The notes beneath the pieces were generated by a model. That model ran no database searches and was not told the DNA's origin. It saw nothing but the letters and a program-made list of their open reading frames with translations. A DNA stretch of 64,000 bases, taken from NCBI GenBank assembly GCA_022494885.1, contig JAGVSM010000496.1:62001-126000 (forward strand), in the 5' to 3' direction. Position 1 is the stretch's first letter, and each line of letters starts with the position of its first letter. Positions 1-9,300 of the stretch are shown one piece after another. A program made the position numbers and the translations under genes. The DNA comes from Micrasema longulum (lineage: Eukaryota; Arthropoda; Insecta; Trichoptera; Brachycentridae).

Positions 1-19
1 ACTCGTATAAGGCGATTGT

Positions 20-185
20 AAAGCATACCGTCTTAGTAACTGTCAAAAGTCATATAAAAAAATAAGTTAAAGCCAGCATTTTTTTCTTGAATTGGGATTG
101 ATTGGAGTTTATAAACGCTTTAAAGTGGGCACTTTTTATCACACATCACGCCTATTTGAAATATTAATGAGAACTAATTTTAATT
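20..185 (+). repeat. Repeat family B, copy 1
   Basis: An interspersed repeat of about 165 bp that recurs at 4387-4565 and, more diverged, at 5560-5720. Shared blocks in order are CATACCGTCYTAG, AACTGTCAAA, TTAAGCYAGC, GATTGATTRRWGTTTA, CGCCTATTT or AGCCTATTT, and an ending rich in TTTTAATTTTAATT. No open frame and no terminal inverted repeat is evident. It is probably a non-autonomous element or a piece of one; the class is unknown. Confidence 0.55.
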
Positions 186-484
186 AATTAAGGAACGAGG
201 ACCAAATTTTAGGGGTCATTCGTTGGTTGGATTCGATCATATGACATCGAGATGACAAGTTGGTAGAACGAGGTAGATAGAGATAGTACAGAAGTTAAGT
301 GTACCGTTTTGATATGTACTGACGAAGAATGTACGTACAATTTCCATGGTTTTGTAAACCTCAAGTTTTATTCAGACATGGTAAAAAAAAAAAAATCATC
401 TACTTATCTACTGCTTTATTTATATATCATTAGGAATATAGATAAAATTACAGAATATGACAAAATATATTAATTTTATATCGA

Positions 485-660
485 AGGTCGACGACTAGTA
501 CAGCACAGACAAGCCCTGTAAATGCCTAGATTTTAATAGTTCCTTCTCAAAAATGTCATCTTTCTCTGTTCCAGTAAATGTATATCTTAATAACTTCCTA
601 GGGAGGAAATCCAGCTAGTCTACAAACGTTTAGACATAATCATAACATTATTGAATAAAT
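485..660 (-). repeat. MITE-A copy, partial
   Basis: One flank of the MITE-A family, whose full form is best seen at 42566-42790. It retains the AAGCCCTGTAAATGCCTAGA edge of the core followed by the terminal segment GGAGGAAATCCAGCTAGTCT and GTTTAGACATAATC. The central GTGGCCACTTTACACAC part is missing. It is called minus because the family's forward sense is taken as the 42.6 kb copy. Confidence 0.6.
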
Positions 661-1460
661 GTAATTTGCTGTTTCCCAATAATAATTTACATCTGTTGAT
701 GGCCTTGTTGTACGAAAATTTAAAAATAAACATAGACAACGTACATTGGATTATATTGTTTGAAAAATATTAAGTTTGTTGCCACTTGACATGAAAAATG
801 TCATAATAAAAATAAAAATATGTTTTTATTACGAAAGTGGTTAGTAGACAGAACGTTCCTATATTGATTTATTATTTATGTAAAACATTTTTTATCTCTC
901 ATTGAATACATTTTTGTTATTTTTTAGGTTAACATTTTTTTTTATTTCTTTCTTATTTTATTAACATTTTTCAGATCTTAATTTTAAAGGGTATTTTTAA
1001 TTTTCTTACTATTTTATTTTCTGTAGATATAAATTGAAATTTTTGTAAACTTTGTTTTAGTGTTTATCTTGTTTTGATTACATTTATGAGCACACACTAT
1101 TTATTTGTGTGTTTATTTTTTTTCTTATATTTAAAATATATTTAAGTTTTTACTAATTTACTAGCCATTTGGCTATTCTTTAATTTAAATTGCATTATTT
1201 TACTCTATTTTCTTACTTAAAAAAAATACTTCTTTAAACCATTCTTATCTAATTTTGTTGAGTTTTTTCTTCTTCATAATATTTTTTAGAGCATCAAAAA
1301 TAAAATAATATATGTTCATTATTTTATACGTATACAGTATTATGTATGTACTCTTTTATTTAATTATTAATTAAAACTAATGTCTGAGCACCAGATGACA
1401 AACTATTATTGAAGAGTTTATCGGGACATAATATTTTTTAACACTTTGATTTCTTTAAAA
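661..1460. other. AT-rich spacer, nothing recognisable
   Basis: About 800 bp of very AT-rich sequence with long T-rich runs, for example 930-1270. CTAGCCATTTGGCTATTC near 1162 could be a hairpin like those at LINE 3' ends, but no coding remnant precedes it. I see no gene. Confidence 0.5.
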
Positions 1461-1467
1461 CGTATTC

Positions 1468-1998
1468 ATATTATAGTTGCTGTCCATGTGATGGCATCAC
1501 TGAGCAGACTGTGGAACATCTTCTTATATACTGTCCAATGTTTGATAGGCCGAGGTGGGAGCTTGAATGCAAAATAAACACTCTGATTGCTGCGACTAAT
1601 AACCTAGCTGAGCTCCTGAACTGTAATGATACACGAAGAGAGACTGTTCGATTCATTACAGGGACGATCAAGCAGGCTAAGTTATTCAATGGTGGTATCT
1701 AGTTCCTTTTGTTTTTTGTGTCCAACTTTTACCATTTTTATTTTTTATTATTTGTTAATGTAATATTTCTAGAATTATTTTGTTTATTCTGATTCTGCTT
1801 TATTTTTATTATTGTAAGTCTACGGTAAAAAATGTTGAAGTCAACGGAATATAATTTAAAGATAAATATATTCGATAAAACCTTGCACATAACAAAAGCA
1901 AGGTACAAATAATTTGCAACTACAAAAAAAAAAAGTATTAATATTGTAATAATGTGTATATTTTATTGAATAAAGACTCTAAAAAGAAAAAAAAACAT
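1468..1998 (+). mobile_element. R1-like LINE ORF2 C-terminus with 3' UTR
   Basis: The frame leading into 1511-1702 reads CCPCDG...EQTVEHLLIYCP. This is the Cys-Cys-His-Cys motif typical of the C-terminal end of ORF2 in R1/LOA-type non-LTR retrotransposons. The frame then runs about 50 residues (RRETVRFITGTIKQAKLF) to a TAG at 1700. An AT-rich 3' UTR follows, with AATAAA near 1969 and an A-rich tail at about 1981-1997. Only the end of the element is present, so this is a 5'-truncated dead copy. The clade call rests on the zinc-knuckle layout seen by eye. Confidence 0.7.
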
Positions 1999-2000
1999 GT

Positions 2001-2655
2001 TAATATAATACCTTTGCCACAACTGATTTGAATTGAATATCAAAACATAAATTCATTACTTAACAATAACTTAAACTGAGACAAAGCAGGTGCCGATAAT
2101 TTTTTTATGAAACGAAATACAATTCGACCTACACAAAAAGGTCATAATCCAATTTCATGACTTAATCGTAGTGCATAAAACAATTGTGATTATTTTAACA
2201 ATTGGTCTCCCTACTGGAATATCTGCTTGCATTACATGTCTGAAATATGCAATTTATAATGAGATTAATATCATACAGGTAATTAATTATTCTTACTTGT
2301 AAGCTCAACTTTTCTTGCCTTCTGATGTGTGAAATTTGTACTTGTAAATTATTTTTCTTCAGGTGTTAATTGAACATTGTATATTTAAGTATGAATTTAG
2401 TTCCATAAAACTAAAAAATGTTTATTGTTTTTATTACAGGCAACCAATTAGTAAGAGGCGTTCTTAATGTTTTAATTTGTGGATGAATATTCATGTTTGA
2501 TTAAAATTTCAATTATGTAAGGAATGAATTTAAACGCTTTGTCAGTTTCGAAACGTCAATTAAAATAATAAAATCCATTCTGTAATTAAAAGTTAAAACA
2601 AAAATTTTCTACTAAAATCAAAATCATCATTTTTACGCCTAAAAATTATGATTTT
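2001..2655. other. AT-rich spacer, nothing recognisable
   Basis: No open frame, repeat copy or RNA gene that I can support in this stretch. Confidence 0.4.
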
Positions 2656-2659
2656 GATT

Positions 2660-3110
2660 TGGCGTATTGTCTCATAATTGTGGCATATCTAAATCATTTT
2701 TGGTACGCAGAAGATATGGTGACCATTTTTACGCTTTAGGTGACAGTTCTGGTACAATGGCGGATATTGAACGTATTGCGAAGTTGACTATGGATGAATG
2801 GAAACGACGTTGTGACTCCTCTTCAAAGGATAGATGGGCCTATTCCTTTTACCCAGACGTGAGGACGAGAGTTTAAAACAAGCACCGGTGTCTAAATCAC
2901 CATGCGGTTCAAATGATTTCAAGTCACGGAGAATTTAGGGGTCAACTCAACTCTTATGCGCAGAATGGTTGCACAATAAAATTTTACGCATTGTCTTATA
3001 TTTTGTGCCGTTCTTTCCCATCAAAGGGATGTAGTGTTAAAATTGTCGAACGTAGTATATACCCACTAACAATCCTTTTAATGTGACTCGATTAAATTAA
3101 TGTAGTTAAT
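2660..3110 (+). pseudogene. R1-like LINE ORF2 C-terminal remnant
   Basis: The frame ending at 2876 contains ADIERIAKLTMDEWKRRCDS and then SKDRWAYSFYPDV. This matches the pattern (EWQRRWD...KGRWTY.LIPD) upstream of the zinc knuckle in R1/LOA-type ORF2. Downstream, in another frame, AVQMISSHGEFRGQLNSYAQ followed by NGC fits the next conserved block (TGHG.FR.YL...C). The pieces lie in different frames with stops between them, so it is an old, non-functional copy. Family assignment is by motif only. Confidence 0.6.
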
Positions 3111-3144
3111 AAGACTAAAATAAGTGATGTTAATGAAAAAAAAC

Positions 3145-3418
3145 TGTCGTCCGACTCGTGGCCTAATGATTAGCACATTTGCCTACCGTGCAAGAGATCT
3201 CGGATTCGATTACCGACATAATTGACATGAAATATTTTTTTGTAAGGTGTTTTTAGACAAAAAAATATTTCTTAGTTCCTGGACTGGCATCTAAGCCGTT
3301 AGACTGTTCATCTTACCTTAATGGAACAAAAAAATATTACGATTTGCTGCGGTGGATGTACTAATGCAGTACCTTATGCACCCTTACTGCGGAAAGGGAA
3401 TACTGATGAAAGTTATAG
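3145..3418 (+). mobile_element. SINE-1 (tRNA-derived), full-length copy
   Basis: The 5' part is tRNA-like: CGTGGCCTAATGATTAGCAC resembles an A box and GGATTCGATTACCG a B box (GGTTCRANNCC with changes). It is followed by GACATGAAATATTT, CCTGGACTGGCATCTAAGCC, CTGTTCATCTTACCTTAA, and a 3' end TGCGGAAAGGGAATACTGATG. The same order recurs at 31215 and 20700 and in about eight fragments. The tail is GATGA-like rather than poly(A). It would be transcribed by RNA polymerase III. A LINE 3' fragment follows almost directly. Confidence 0.8.
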
Positions 3419-3439
3419 TAATTGAATTTTACCGCAGAA

Positions 3440-3595
3440 AAACAATTATTGTGGAATCATCTCCCATTCACTATCAAAGATGTTTCTACATTGTCTCTGT
3501 TCAAATAACGTCTGAAAAAGCATCTCCTTTATTTTCTTTAATCTCTCCTCTTTTACATATCTTTATTCATATTTCCCATTAGACCAGAATTCATA
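3440..3595 (+). mobile_element. CR1/Jockey-like LINE 3' fragment
   Basis: Nearly collinear with the end of the longer LINE at 53912-55300: GGAATCATCTCCCATTCACT, ATCAAAGATGTTTCTACATT, CTCTGTTCAAAT and the pyrimidine-rich stretch ending in TTCCCATTAG. Only the last ~45 codons of ORF2 remain. It abuts the 3' end of a SINE-1 copy. Confidence 0.65.
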
Positions 3596-3599
3596 AAAA

Positions 3600-4380
3600 T
3601 TATTTTATATACGCTTATTTCAAGTTCATGTTTAGTGAGAATTAATTAACTTATTTTTCGCATGCGCTTTGAAACTCAAATTAAACAAATAACACCCTTT
3701 TTATCAAATTCCATTATATGTACCAGAAGTGAAATGAATTTAAATTAAATTAAATTTTTTTAATCCTCAAAATACCCAAAACACCTAAATTATGTTTATT
3801 AAATTCCAAAACAATAATATGGCTTCCTTTTGTGATATCAACGGAAATTTTATGAGCTATTTTGCATTTTAATGTATTGCAGAACCAATAACTGTTTTAG
3901 TGTGGTAATAAAGAGAAACGTTCACACTTGTGACCGGATGTCCGGTTGGTAATGTGAAATTAAAATACGCTATCGCAAATAATTATAAATTAGCTGAACC
4001 GCGTAAACTTCACTTACGTGGAGTTAATATAAATATTTTTTTGATAATAAGGGCAAGACACATAAAAAGGGGTGACGCTCAATTTATCTTCTAAAAACTT
4101 ACACCTGATAGCCAAACATACGTTTTCATTTAATAAACATAGGTGTGGTGTTTTTTAGTTCATTTTGATCAATTAGAGACAAAAAAGTTAAATTACAGCG
4201 GCGGGTCAAAAACAAAACACATTGAAAAATTAGTTTTTATTAATTTCATTCATTTCTGCTTTAGTTTAGGTAAAAATATTGCCAATTATTATATTCTTTC
4301 CACATTTTTTCCTATCTTCGTGAGAGTTCGTATCAGCATATTGATAGACTCGGTTTTATATTACGTTGGTAGATAAAGAT
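3600..4380. other. Spacer without recognisable features
   Basis: Unique AT-rich DNA. The 77-codon open frame at 4143-4376 is low-complexity and has no recognisable domain, so I do not call it a gene. Confidence 0.4.
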
Positions 4381-4386
4381 GGGCGG

Positions 4387-4565
4387 AAAGTTAACCATAC
4401 CGTCCTAGAAACTGTCAAATGTCAAAAGAAATCATGTTTAAGCTAGCCCTTTTTACTTTAATTCAGATTGATTAATGTTTAATCGTTTTGAAGAAGCTTT
4501 ATCTGAGAAGCCTATTTAAAATACGAAAGAAAAATGTTTTAATTTTAATTTAGCAAGTAAAAAAA
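4387..4565 (+). repeat. Repeat family B, copy 2
   Basis: Aligns with 20-185 over its whole length, including CATACCGTCCTAGAAACTGT and the TTTTAATTTTAATTT end. Differences are mostly point changes and 1-5 bp indels. Confidence 0.55.
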
Positions 4566-4669
4566 ACTGTATATCGTCTCGGTATTTACCGATGGAGACT
4601 ATGTTTGTAATTACGGCCCTGGAGTAAAGGATTGTGCAGTATTTCTCACCAGTGAGTTAAACTGTAGTG

Positions 4670-5145
4670 GATGATTGGAGTCAATTTCACCAAATTTATT
4701 TTATTTTGAAAAATCAGATTGATATTTATGCATATTTTTTTATTCCTAATTATATGCATACATTTTTTAATTATTACTATTTATGCATAAATTTTATTTA
4801 CTTTAATTTCGTATTTTTTGTAACGCATATAAAAAAAATGTTTATCATTCATTTTTGTTTTTATTTGTCACGCTGACCGTAAAGTTGGTATATTTTTTAT
4901 TCCTGATTGTATTTACGTTTTATTTATTAATTCTGCTTAGATTTTCTTTTCTTTGTTTTTCTAATTTTTGTAAAAAAAAAAATTATCTTGTGTATTCGAA
5001 TAATATATTCTTTATTTTATTTATGAATTTTTCTAATTTTTTTTACTTTGCTTTTAAATTTTGATACTCTTTTATCACTTATAACTTGTATTTTTAAAAA
5101 TGTAAAAAGCCCTACGGGCGCTTAAATACACAAATAAATCTTGAA
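4670..5145 (+). mobile_element. Probable LINE 3' UTR with terminal hairpin
   Basis: A T-rich stretch full of Phe/Tyr-type open frames ends in AAAAGCCCTACGGGCGCTTA followed by AATACACAAATAAATC. A GCCC/GGGC hairpin just before an AATAAA-type tail also ends the LINE fragments at 24.5-25.07 kb and 39.28 kb (minus). No coding remnant is attached, so the call rests on this ending alone. Confidence 0.35.
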
Positions 5146-5287
5146 ACTTCTAGAACAGTACAAAATAATCGGTAAAGTACAAAAACGGGTGTAATAAATT
5201 GCATAAGAAATTCAATTTAACAATGAAATTTACTTGCAATTAAAAATACTTACATTATTTTGAACAAACTTACTTTGATCAGAATCT

Positions 5288-5526
5288 GGGCCTCGGTTAT
5301 GATGGGAAGATAAGGACGGTATAGTTAAAGATAAATTCTCTAATGCGATTAAGATACAATACTGCCCCCCCCCCCCCTCCAAGTTTTGCGTAGGTACATC
5401 GATATGAAACAAATGGGATGCATACATCATGGTTCAATATTACGTCATAGTTGAAGATAAAATTCTCCAGACCGATTGCGAAGATACACTGCCAATCCCC
5501 CCACCATCTAGTTTTGATGTAAGTAC
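5288..5526. repeat. GGGCC-ended repeat with internal tandem duplication
   Basis: Starts with GGGCCTCGGTTATGATGGGA, similar to the terminal repeat of the small MITE at 58441-58686 (GGGCCCCGATTACAATGGAA). Inside, a unit of about 78 bp is duplicated: 5321-5397 and 5447-5526, each running from ATAGTT(A/G)AAGATAAA to a C-run and then AGTTTTG. The first copy has 13 consecutive C at 5365-5377. A second terminal repeat was not found. Confidence 0.45.
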
Positions 5527-5559
5527 TTAGGTTTATATTGACTTGTCTAGAACTTTTCG

Positions 5560-5720
5560 ATACGTTAATCTACGCATTGAAAGTGACAAAAATGTTGTTC
5601 CATCAAGCAATTCTTTCTTTAATTGCGATTTATTTAAGTTTTTAATTGTTCTGAGGTTGGAACTTTTTTTCTTTAAAGCCTATTAAAAATATGAGAAAGA
5701 AATAAGTCGAATTCGGCGGT
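5560..5720 (+). repeat. Repeat family B, copy 3 (diverged)
   Basis: Shares the order ACGTTAATCTACGC, GTGACAAAAATG, TTTAATTGCGATT and AGCCTATTAAAAATATGAGA with the copies at 20 and 4387. More diverged than those two. Confidence 0.4.
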
Positions 5721-5784
5721 CAATTTTGGAAACGAGCAGCTAGATGCAGTGGCTAGACTGACTAAATGCTGCCCTATATATATA

Positions 5785-6225
5785 TATGTTCCATATTCCC
5801 TTATTTAAGGTATTTTCCATCCCTGTTGTAATTTGTTGATCTTAATGACTCCCGAGTGAATGAAATCCAGTCTTTTGTCTACGAACATTTGGATAAACTC
5901 AAATATTGTAATGAAACCAACTGGTCCAAGAAGAAGTTTAAAAATTGAAGAATTGTTTTCAGGCGTTGCCTTGTATGTGAAATAATTCAGTCAGATGAAT
6001 TTCTTCACAACAATAATAGTTTCAGCTCTTTAACTTCACTAAAATCAACAAATGGAAGAATCGAAGAAAAATGGATGTAACATAGGCAAAATAGTGAATG
6101 TTACACAGTGTGAAAGTGGCCACTTAAACCAGCCAATGACAAGTCATAAGCCCTGTAAATGCCTTGACTTCCATATTCCCTTATTTAAGGTATTCTCCAT
6201 CCCTGTTGTAATTTGTATATATATA
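5785..6225 (-). repeat. MITE-A copy with 50-bp direct repeats
   Basis: The reverse-sense MITE-A core is at about 6080-6180 (GTGAATGTTACACAGTGTGA, AAGTGGCCACTTAAACCAGC, AAGCCCTGTAAATGCC). A 50-bp segment beginning TTCCATATTCCCTTATTTAA occurs twice in direct orientation, at 5789-5838 and 6169-6218. Between them lie terminal-type pieces (CGAACATTTGGATAAACTCA). This could be two overlapping insertions or one rearranged copy. The 90-codon open frame across it is chance. Confidence 0.65.
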
Positions 6226-6865
6226 TGTATTTTTTTTTTGAATCAAGGAATTAATTGTTTAAGCTTAATTCAAGTTTTTTATGCTTTGGGCGAACTCTTC
6301 ATTTGTAATTTGACAGCAAAATAATGTAATTGAAACATTCTTCTGCCAGCCGTTACAAGTCTATACTTAATTAGGTATGTAAATTATATTTACGCCCACA
6401 ATCATAATCTAGAACATCTTTGTACACATTTTATATAAAAATTCGAAAACAAATACCCGGAACAGAACAAATATTTACAATAATAAATTATAAGATGTAT
6501 AAATTGATATCATTCGTGGGGTTAATAATGGAGGCAGATACTCGCGCTTCGAACATGTTGCCTTACAAAATAATAAGCGGGAACAATTTATTATGGTTAG
6601 AATGTGAGGAGTGCTCTAATATAAATTTGAATAATTTGGCTTCACCGGAAGCAATGTCACAGCTGTAAAAAATATGCATTCCGCAGCGGTGAGCACCGTA
6701 CACTTTAGCTAAATGGTCACCCTATTACCTTTGTTATTAATAACACTTATGTATTCTGGGGATTTAGAGATATACACTGTATTTAAATATAAATTACGCA
6801 CTAAACAAGTGAGGCTTATTGTGATATTTTTTCGAGTATAGGAATACTCAAACCGTCTTAATCAT
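6226..6865. other. Spacer; small open frame without known domain
   Basis: Contains an 82-codon open frame (6420-6668) with no recognisable domain, signal or splice context. Nothing else stands out. Confidence 0.35.
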
Positions 6866-6869
6866 TATA

Positions 6870-7005
6870 AAAATATCTAAGAAGGACATCTAAGATAAAG
6901 GAATATGGAAGTCTAGGCATTTATAGAGCTTATGACTTGTCATTGCTACTTTATACACTGTCTAACTTCCACCATTTTTTTTATATCTGAACATCTATAT
7001 TCCTT
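6870..7005 (+). repeat. MITE-A core copy
   Basis: Forward-sense core: GGAATATGGAAGTCTAGGCA, TTTATAGAGCTTATGACTTG, CACTTTATACACTGTCTAAC, CATCTATATTCCTTCG. The TGGCTGGTTTAAGTGGC part is deleted. Confidence 0.65.
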
Positions 7006-7154
7006 CGTTTCTTATATTTAATTAATTTATTAGTCCACCGATCCAGCCAAATTTGATTCTTATTTATTTCTTTATTAAAATTAAGTTACAATTGTATAAT
7101 TAAATGCAAAGCGTCAACAGGTTTATTTTTCATATTAAAACCCAGTTAGATAAT

Positions 7155-7579
7155 GGAACGTAGTTGTGCAGAAAGCAGCCCGCTATAGAAAAGTGAAACT
7201 GAGATAATAGCGTTTTTGTGAAAAGACTGAATAATCACGTCTACACAACAGTTGGAATGTTTTTGACTTTAACAAATGATTAACAATAAAAACGTTGTTT
7301 TGTTTGTATGACAAACAAGAATCTAATTATGTATTTGACCAGTTTCAATGATTTTTAAAGAACCGTATTTTTCTTATGCTGTGGGTGTTTTTAGCAAATT
7401 GAAAAATGATGTTTCTGTAATCGCCACCATTTTCAGAAAGTGTTTAATTCAGTTTTGTGTATGAAAGCGGTCTGGCTGTTTTTAGCAGAACACAGAATTG
7501 AGCTAAATGCACCTGATAACATTAATATCTCATTTTTTTAATATTGTGGACTGGCTGCTTTCTGCATAACTACGTTCAA
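7155..7579 (+). repeat. MITE-C copy 1 (425 bp, terminal inverted repeats)
   Basis: Begins GGAACGTAGTTGTGCAGAAA and ends with the inverted counterpart TTTCTGCATAACTACGTTCA, giving inverted repeats of about 25 bp. The same 425-bp sequence occurs once more at 21791-22210 in the same orientation, with matching internal blocks (TTTTTGACTTTAACAAATGA, GACAAACAAGAATCTA, CACCTGATAACATTAATATC). It has no coding capacity, so it is a non-autonomous DNA transposon. The target duplication is not clear, so no superfamily is assigned. Confidence 0.75.
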
Positions 7580-8640
7580 TTATCAAACACACTTATTTTT
7601 AATAAAACTTTAAAAATGCATACTTATCGAACTTAGGACTTTATTTGTTAATAATATGAAATGCATTAAAAGTAATATTGTAAAGGTGTAAGAAATTCAG
7701 CAAAAAAAGTAAATAATGCTGGAATGAGATTTTAATTTTCTGTCACCGCGATCAATATCTTGGTTATTCGTTTAAAAAAAAAACATAAACATTAGGTACA
7801 AGCTGGATTCAGGTATAATTTATATATTTAAAATCCGAAGAATTATTTACAACTATAGTGTTACATTTTTTATTTTTCACCTGCACAGTAGATAAAAGAT
7901 ATGTTTATCAGTCATCGCCTTTGTTAAAAATAAGTGAAAAAATCTTTAAATATTTTAGGCCAACAAAAAATTTACATTATTATGCAAATTTCTTGACAAA
8001 GATAGATTGTTTAACTAATTTAAAATATCAGATTTTTTCTCTGAAATTGTTGATGTGTTTCTTACTAATTATTCTGCATATTCATTCAAAATTAATGATA
8101 ACACTGATTGCTACAGTAATTTTGTATTAACGGAAACAATAGATTATACAAAACAATGAAAAAAATATGTTTGATTTTACCAGTTCAGATATGAACAAAT
8201 TTTTAATGAATAGAAGTGATTAAAAATTAAACGAAACTGATTAATTAATAAATACGTGACCAGTGTTTGAAAGTTTAATTCAAATTAAAACTAAAAAATC
8301 TATTTACAATGCTATCTTTAATTTAATTTTATGAATTATATTATATTATTTATCTATTCGGAAAGGTGTAAAATACGATGAAATATTTTAGATGAGTTTA
8401 CTTTTAGATTAATTACAATGTTGATAAATCGGTTGTGTTACAAATGCGGTTATAAACATATTTAGACAACAAAAACTGATTAGTATTATGTTTATCAGTT
8501 TTTGTTTTATATAATAACTATTTCTTCTATTCAAATACTTTAACCGAGTTTTCATAATTTTCTCCTCTGGATCTCCAACTTCTAAGAAGGCTTAACTGTT
8601 AACTATGACGTGTAACTTTCAGAAAGCCTCTCCATCCTAG
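7580..8640. other. AT-rich spacer, nothing recognisable
   Basis: The 90-codon open frame at 7858-8130 has no recognisable domain. No repeat copy was recognised. Confidence 0.4.
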
Positions 8641-8689
8641 GAGAGTTGCCTGCAGATCTCAGGCTTCGAGAGCGTAGGGTTAATCACCT

Positions 8690-9010
8690 TGCCTCCTTAA
8701 ACTGACCGATTACAGAACCATCACAGATCGCTACGGATACCGTCAAAGCCAACCCGGCTTTCTGAATAGATTTTGTGGATATCGTATTATGGGAGCGCTT
8801 GAGGTGGGCTGGCCATATAATTAGAATGGATGAAGAAAATCCTATAAAACGCCTATCTCTTGTACCACAAGGACGACGAAAACCAATACGACAACGCTGG
8901 AAGTGAGAAACCGGAGAGCAAAGGCAGCTGACCGGCAAGATTAGAGGAGACTTCTGAATATAGCCATGGCCCACCCAGGACTGTCGAGCTTATGATGGTG
9001 ATATTATTCT
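8690..9010 (+). pseudogene. RTE-like LINE ORF2 C-terminal remnant
   Basis: One plus-strand frame from about 8780 reads LWERLRWAGHIIRMDEENPI and, a little further on, RRKPIRQRW before a TGA at about 8906. This matches the LRWAGH..RM(D/E)...RGRPR.RW signature near the C-terminus of RTE-type LINE reverse transcriptases. It differs enough from the copy at 51.4-52.3 kb (LRWFGHVERM) to be another family. The minus-strand open frames here are shadows. Confidence 0.6.
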
Positions 9011-9194
9011 CCACCGAGAGCGGAAATACACTGGGTTTAATAATATCATCCACATTTCAGCACCTAGTGGTGAATAGAGTGCACATCATTGATAAACCAC
9101 GCAGTTCGATCATCTGTTGCATGAATGTAAGGCGTTCAGTGGTACGTTTCAGGTGCAGCCCAAGAACAATAAAATAATGCAGTTTAAAAAATCA

Positions 9195-9300
9195 TAGTCA
9201 ATATTTTACTTCCTCCGTACCAGGAATCGAACTCAGGTCTCAAGAACTGTAGGCAAATACGTCAACTACTTTACAACGAGCTAGACTTACATATTTCCAC
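9195..9300 (-). mobile_element. SINE-1 5' fragment (reverse)
   Basis: The reverse complement shows the tRNA-like head, with CGTATTTGCCTACAGTTCTT and the B-box-like GAGTTCGATTCCTGG. Only about 100 bp of the head is present. Confidence 0.55.

Noticed and set aside
8684..8974. 96-codon minus-strand open frame
   Set aside because: Shadow of the RTE-like LINE remnant, which reads on the plus strand (LRWAGHIIRMDE).
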